Shown: one piece after another, positions 61,001 through 64,000 of the stretch
Numbering within the stretch: the stretch's first letter is position 1
Layout: every line of letters begins with the position of its first letter
DNA from: Aurelia coerulea
Taxonomy: Eukaryota > Cnidaria > Scyphozoa > Semaeostomeae > Ulmaridae
Direction of reading: 5' to 3'
DNA: 64,000 nt
Assembly: GCA_039566865.1 (NCBI GenBank)
Contig: CM076960.1
Coordinates: 16,164,501-16,228,500 of the forward strand
Made by a program: the position numbers and the translations under genes
The notes under the pieces: model-generated
What the model was told of the DNA's origin: nothing
The model's database searches: none
Seen by the model: the letters and a program-made list of their open reading frames with translations, nothing else

Positions 61001-63995
61001 TTTGGACCTGACATCTAATGTGAGACAAAAATTACAAACGAGAAGAAAATTTACTTAAGGCAATTGGTGGGCACTTGGTGGTTGCATGACATGTGACTGA
61101 AACTTGATATGATCTCAGTCAAACCGACCAGTATTGTGGATGGATCGTATATTTCTATTCAGGTCATTAGACAGGTCTTGGTCACCATATAATAAAAGGT
61201 GCATTAGAAAATCGTTTGAAAGACTGGTGATATCAGCAAATGGTCGTAGTAGATCCGAAACTCCAGCGAGAAGATCTCGTCGTTGAATGTCAAATGAAGG
61301 GCAAAGCAACAAAAAGTGCTTCGTATCCTCAATACCGTCTCACGTGACATGTAATATGAGACAGACTTTAGTCCAAACCATGTCGAATTCCATGTCCTAA
61401 CTTCACTGTCCGTTTATTTCAGTGTTCATATTGGGTGGATATGGCGCTATGATTCGCCAATTAATGCTTGCTGCACACAAACTTGGTTTAACCAGTGCCG
61501 GCTATGCCTTTGTATCATACGATATGCTGCTGGACTCATGTAATGCATCTACAAATGCTATAGAGAATGCCATGGCATGCAAGGCATACGAAGGATTACT
61601 TGATATCAGTTTGCATGTGCCTTCAACAAGCGAGTATCAAAATTTTACGAAAGAAGTCAGGCGAAGAATGCCGGAAGCTCCTTTCTATAGAACAATGCCC
61701 CCAGATGAGGAAGTAAGTACTCTTCTTGCAGATTATATTAAATCCAAATGTTTCGGACAACAAATTTCAGATTTGCAGACATTTTTTCAAAATCGGAACA
61801 TAGAAAATGTTCTCTATGCTGGCAGGCTGCAGTTTCTTATCTGTCCTTTTCTTATATGTGGGGACTTACTGTACGACTGAAAAGAAGTTCCTCAAAATTA
61901 TGCAAGTTTAGCCGAAAACGTTATTTGTAGAAGTTCTTGGAGCCATTAGCCGCTTAACTTCAAAATCTGTCTTCTTTGACCAATTTGACTTGAGCAATTC
62001 TCCTTTACTAATTATACTCGTTCTCCTTCTAGGTTGAGATCTATGCATCATTTTTTCACGATGCCATCCTTCTGTATGCGTACGCCTTAAACAAAACGCT
62101 GACCAATGGTCAAGACTCCCGTAACGCATCCATAATAATGGGATATATATTCAATAGCTCCTTCGTTGGTAAGATAGCGTCAGCTCAAATCTTATTTGTT
62201 ATAACTTTGAAACATATATGAACTAAACCACCATATTATAACAGAAAATAAAAGATAAAATAAAACAACACTGTTAAAAATTTCCGTACATTTCGCTTTA
62301 AAAATCTTCTTCAGCTAAACTTTACAGAGCAACCGAGCATTTTTATATCCTACGGTAAACAACCTACGGTAAACAACCTAGGTTAAACTTGAAAAAAGAG
62401 TCAAAAACAATAAAATCCATCCTAAGTAAGCATGACTACCATTGAGATAAAACCCAAATGGGGATTAAAATGATGCTAGAGTTTGAACTGTTTTGGAGTA
62501 AACAAGTTTAAAGCATGTAACATTGACTTAACTTTGAAACATATTATTGACCTGACTTCAACTGACCTGAGTTGAATCAATTTGGATCTACCTGACTTCA
62601 CCTTTTAGACTTGATTTAACACGCTTCAATTTGCCTTGACTTGACCTGTCTCAACTTAATTTAACTTGACTTGATCCAACTAGATTTGACTCAATTAAAC
62701 TTGATCGGACTTGCCTCGACTTGACTTTACTCGACCTGCCTGAACCTGACTTGATTTGACTTGACCCCTTGTCCATTTACATTGGCAAGTCACACCAACT
62801 TGAATTAAAGAAGGTTATCGAGTGTAGCCTTCTAATTGGTCAGTCAAGCAAATCGAGTGCATTTGATTGGTTGAAATTTAACCTGGTTTAGATCAAGCTG
62901 GTTTAACTATGAAATGTGAATGGTGTATAAGCTTGGCTTAACTTGGCTCAGCTTTCCATGACTTAACTTTATTCAAATTTACTTCACTCCAATTGAATTG
63001 TCTCGATCTGACTTTTAAAGACCTGCCTGAATGTGACCTGACCTGACCTGACCTGACCTGACCTGACCTGACCTGACCTGACCTGACCTGACCTGACCTG
63101 ACCTGACCTGACCTGACCTGACCTGAATGTGACTTGACCTGACCTGACCTGGCCTGACTTGACCTCACCTCACCTCACCGGACCTAATTTGATCTTACTC
63201 CGCTTCAATCATCTTATCTTGTCTTTCGTAGCTTCATCTGATTCGATTTCCCGTTGTATGATTTGAATTGCCTTGACTTGACTGGACTTGACTTAACTCA
63301 GCTTGACTTATGATGACTTTACCATTACCTGACTTTACAATCCTTTCTAGGATTCGATCTGACTTCGTTTTATTCGGTCTGTCGCAGCCTTCTTTGCTGT
63401 CAGTCAAGCTGACGTTAAGCGAATCTTACCAAGATTTGTCCAACTGATGTTGAACTCGTTTTTACTTGGTTGTTTCAACTTGCTTTGCATTAACGTACGT
63501 TGCTGTCTAGCGACTCTGCTAGACTTGAGATAACTTTCCGTCAGGGTCTGCAAGTGTACTTAGATAGCGCTGATCGCTGAAAAACAGTCAATCGCGAAGG
63601 GCTAAGTAAGCATTTACTGCATCGGGGAGGGCAGTTCAAACAGCGTAGCTAAAGAAAATCTTTGAATGGTAATTGTTATAAGGTTTATTCGTGTCTTTTA
63701 CATGCCCATTTTAACCCTGTAGACCCTACTTAATCTGAATTCCTTATCTAATTCACAGGTGCATCTGGCAAGGTGGTTATTGACGGTGTTGGTGACAGAA
63801 CGTCTGCCTTGCAATTGAAGAATGTACAAAATGGAAGATACCATCGAGTGTTCAATTATTACAATGAAGGAAATCGATTGGAATTGTTGAACGAAACAAC
63901 GATTATTTGGCCGGGAAATACTAAAACCGCTCCTGTAGGAAGGCCTAAGTGTGGATTTGATAATGAGTTATGTCCCACTGCTACGGATACACAAC
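57305..63995 (+). CDS. Receptor guanylate cyclase-like protein, N-terminal ligand-binding region (partial gene)
   Basis: The model joins 57305-58001, 61423-61712, 62033-62168 and 63759 to at least 63995, with matching phases (1, 0, 1). The start ATG follows an in-frame TAG at 57272. The protein begins with a signal peptide and continues as an ANF-receptor (periplasmic-binding-like) ectodomain: VTIPWTG, IGPACSAGCKAVGYLASHWN, MPLISYACGSVELSDK, SFPTFARTVG, then DAILLYAYALN and GKVVIDGVGDR. That order is typical of receptor guanylate cyclases (natriuretic peptide, speract and related types). The transmembrane, kinase-homology and cyclase domains are beyond the window, so a clearance-receptor-like form is not excluded. 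Confidence 0.85.
58002..58233. other. Start of the receptor's first intron
   Basis: Contains the read-through part of the first open frame (to 58123) and nothing else recognised. Confidence 0.3.
58234..58619. repeat. 386-bp foldback, AGGACACGGATGTTTTGATT arms
   Basis: The left arm (GGACACGGATGTTTTGATTA, CGTATTTATTTACCTTG) is complementary to the right arm (CAAGGTAAATAAATATGTAA, TCAAAACGTCCTGTCC). Both strands contain nearly the same 80-codon frame because of the symmetry; neither is a gene. Confidence 0.85.
59044..59611. repeat. CCGGGTG-end MITE, same subfamily as window start
   Basis: Starts TACCGGGTGTCGTGTCCCAA and ends TTTGGGACACCCTGGTA. From 59098 it matches positions 1-496, for example AGTAGATCAAAGACCAAATT and GCAAACATTTTATCATCTGT. 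No long arms; the interior is non-palindromic, unlike most other CCGGGTG-end elements here. Confidence 0.75.
59612..60717. other. Receptor intron, repeat-poor with one stray MITE end
   Basis: 60630-60683 (TTTAAACAGGAGTACTTTTT, TGAGACACCCAGTA) is an orphan right end of the window-start family. GC-rich blocks at 60318-60372 and 60585-60620 match the foldback at 31.5 kb (CTCGCTTCGCTCGC) and G/C-run elements. Frames at 59653 and 60190 have no domain. Confidence 0.4.
60718..61345 (-). pseudogene. LINE 3' end with zinc-binding-tail peptide (antisense), receptor intron
   Basis: The minus strand reads LLCPSFDIQRRDLLAGVSDL, LRPFADITSLSNDFLMHLLL and YGDQDLSNDLNR, and ends IHNTGRFD. It is the same family as 43345 and 51508. 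A T-run at the left marks the poly(A) end. It lies 77 bases before the next receptor exon, antisense to it. Confidence 0.75.
61423..61712 (+). CDS. Receptor exon 2
   Basis: A 290-base exon, acceptor GTTTATTTCAG, donor GAA|GTAAGT. Its first two bases complete Val after HIS: VFILGGYGAMIRQLMLAAHK, then LGLTSAGYAFVSYDMLLDSC. The middle of the ANF-receptor domain, where RVF.L....R..ML.A...GL. is typical. Sequons NAS and NFT are visible. Confidence 0.88.
62033..62168 (+). CDS. Receptor exon 3
   Basis: A 136-base exon, acceptor CTCCTTCTAG, donor GTTG|GTAAGA. Reads VEIYASFFHDAILLYAYALN, KTLTNGQDSRNASIIMG and YIFNSSFVG. The DA..LYA.ALN helix is a landmark of the C-lobe in ANF-receptor ectodomains. 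Three sequons (NKT, NAS, NSS). Confidence 0.88.
62263..62350 (-). repeat. Penelope-like 3' end (antisense) with hammerhead-like core
   Basis: The minus strand carries GCTCGGTTGCTCTGTAAAGT, then CTGAAGAAGATTTTTAAAGC and GAAATG. This parallels the other two Penelope-like ends, but the variable position of the CTGANGA core is A instead of T. The rest of the element is missing. Confidence 0.45.
62500..63420. repeat. Degenerate ACTTG/ACCTG pentamer region
   Basis: Loose repeats of TTGACTTGACC, ACCTGACTTGATTTGACTTG and related 5- and 10-mers fill the intron. A perfect core is listed separately. The minus-strand ORF with GQVRS repeats is a product of this satellite. Confidence 0.8.
63036..63125. 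repeat. (ACCTG)18 perfect pentanucleotide array
   Basis: Eighteen uninterrupted ACCTG units (90 bases), followed by AATGTGACTTG and a few imperfect units. It lies between receptor exons 3 and 4. Confidence 0.95.
63759..63995 (+). CDS. Receptor exon 4 (to window edge)
   Basis: Acceptor TATCTAATTCACAG. Joined to the previous exon it reads GASGKVVIDGVGDRTSALQL, then NGRYHRVFNYYNEGNRLELL and TIIWPGNTKTAPVGRPKCGF. The G..G.V.ID..GDR motif is the end of the ANF-receptor ligand-binding region, and the P..P.CGF Cys segment normally precedes the membrane span. A possible donor (CAAC|GTAAG) occupies the last five bases, so the exon may end at 63995. Confidence 0.85.
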
Positions 63996-64000
63996 GTAAG

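Noticed and set aside
62938..63168. A minus-strand gene with GQVRS repeats
   Set aside because: It is a translation of the ACCTG pentamer satellite.
1..64000. tRNA, rRNA, complete retrotransposon or autonomous transposase genes
   Set aside because: None could be recognised by reading; all transposon coding remnants are truncated or frameshifted.

Overview
The window is eukaryotic, AT-rich and intron-bearing, with GT-AG splice sites. It is dominated by old transposable-element copies around parts of two host genes. The mix of Penelope-like elements, several LINE families and many long-armed foldback MITEs, plus the two metazoan gene families, fits an animal of cnidarian (probably anthozoan) type. 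That placement is an inference; nothing in the sequence names a species.

Left gene (about 2082-23465, + strand): seven exons of a BICRA/BICRAL (GLTSCR1-like) homologue, the defining subunit of the non-canonical BAF (GBAF) chromatin-remodelling complex. A short exon carries the conserved N-terminal DPQALNDFL motif. A 3.26-kb exon encodes a Gln/Asn/Ser/Thr-rich region. Four small exons encode the GLTSCR1 domain, and a last exon encodes a very acidic tail. All exon phases join without a break. The first coding exon lies left of the window. Introns hold LINE remnants, two opposed Penelope-like fragments with hammerhead-like 3' ends, and many MITEs. A MITE with a TAA target duplication begins 17 bases after the stop codon and carries an AATAAA near its end.

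Middle (about 23.8-56 kb): no host gene I can support. It holds MITE families that recur several times, LINE 3' ends, two tandem arrays (units about 100 and 165-175 bp) and several insertions whose target duplications can be read directly, some against an empty site in another copy. The most useful are a MULE-like family with 9-bp target duplications, a 79-bp hairpin with a perfect 9-bp duplication, and a 627-bp insertion with a 10-bp duplication.

Right gene (57305 to the window end, + strand): the first four exons of a receptor whose ectodomain is an ANF-receptor-type ligand-binding region. It resembles natriuretic-peptide/speract-type receptor guanylate cyclases. The transmembrane, kinase-homology and cyclase parts would lie to the right. 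A 143-codon minus-strand ORF of unknown nature lies upstream. The last intron contains a degenerate pentamer satellite with 18 perfect ACCTG units.

The two host genes have no evident functional link.
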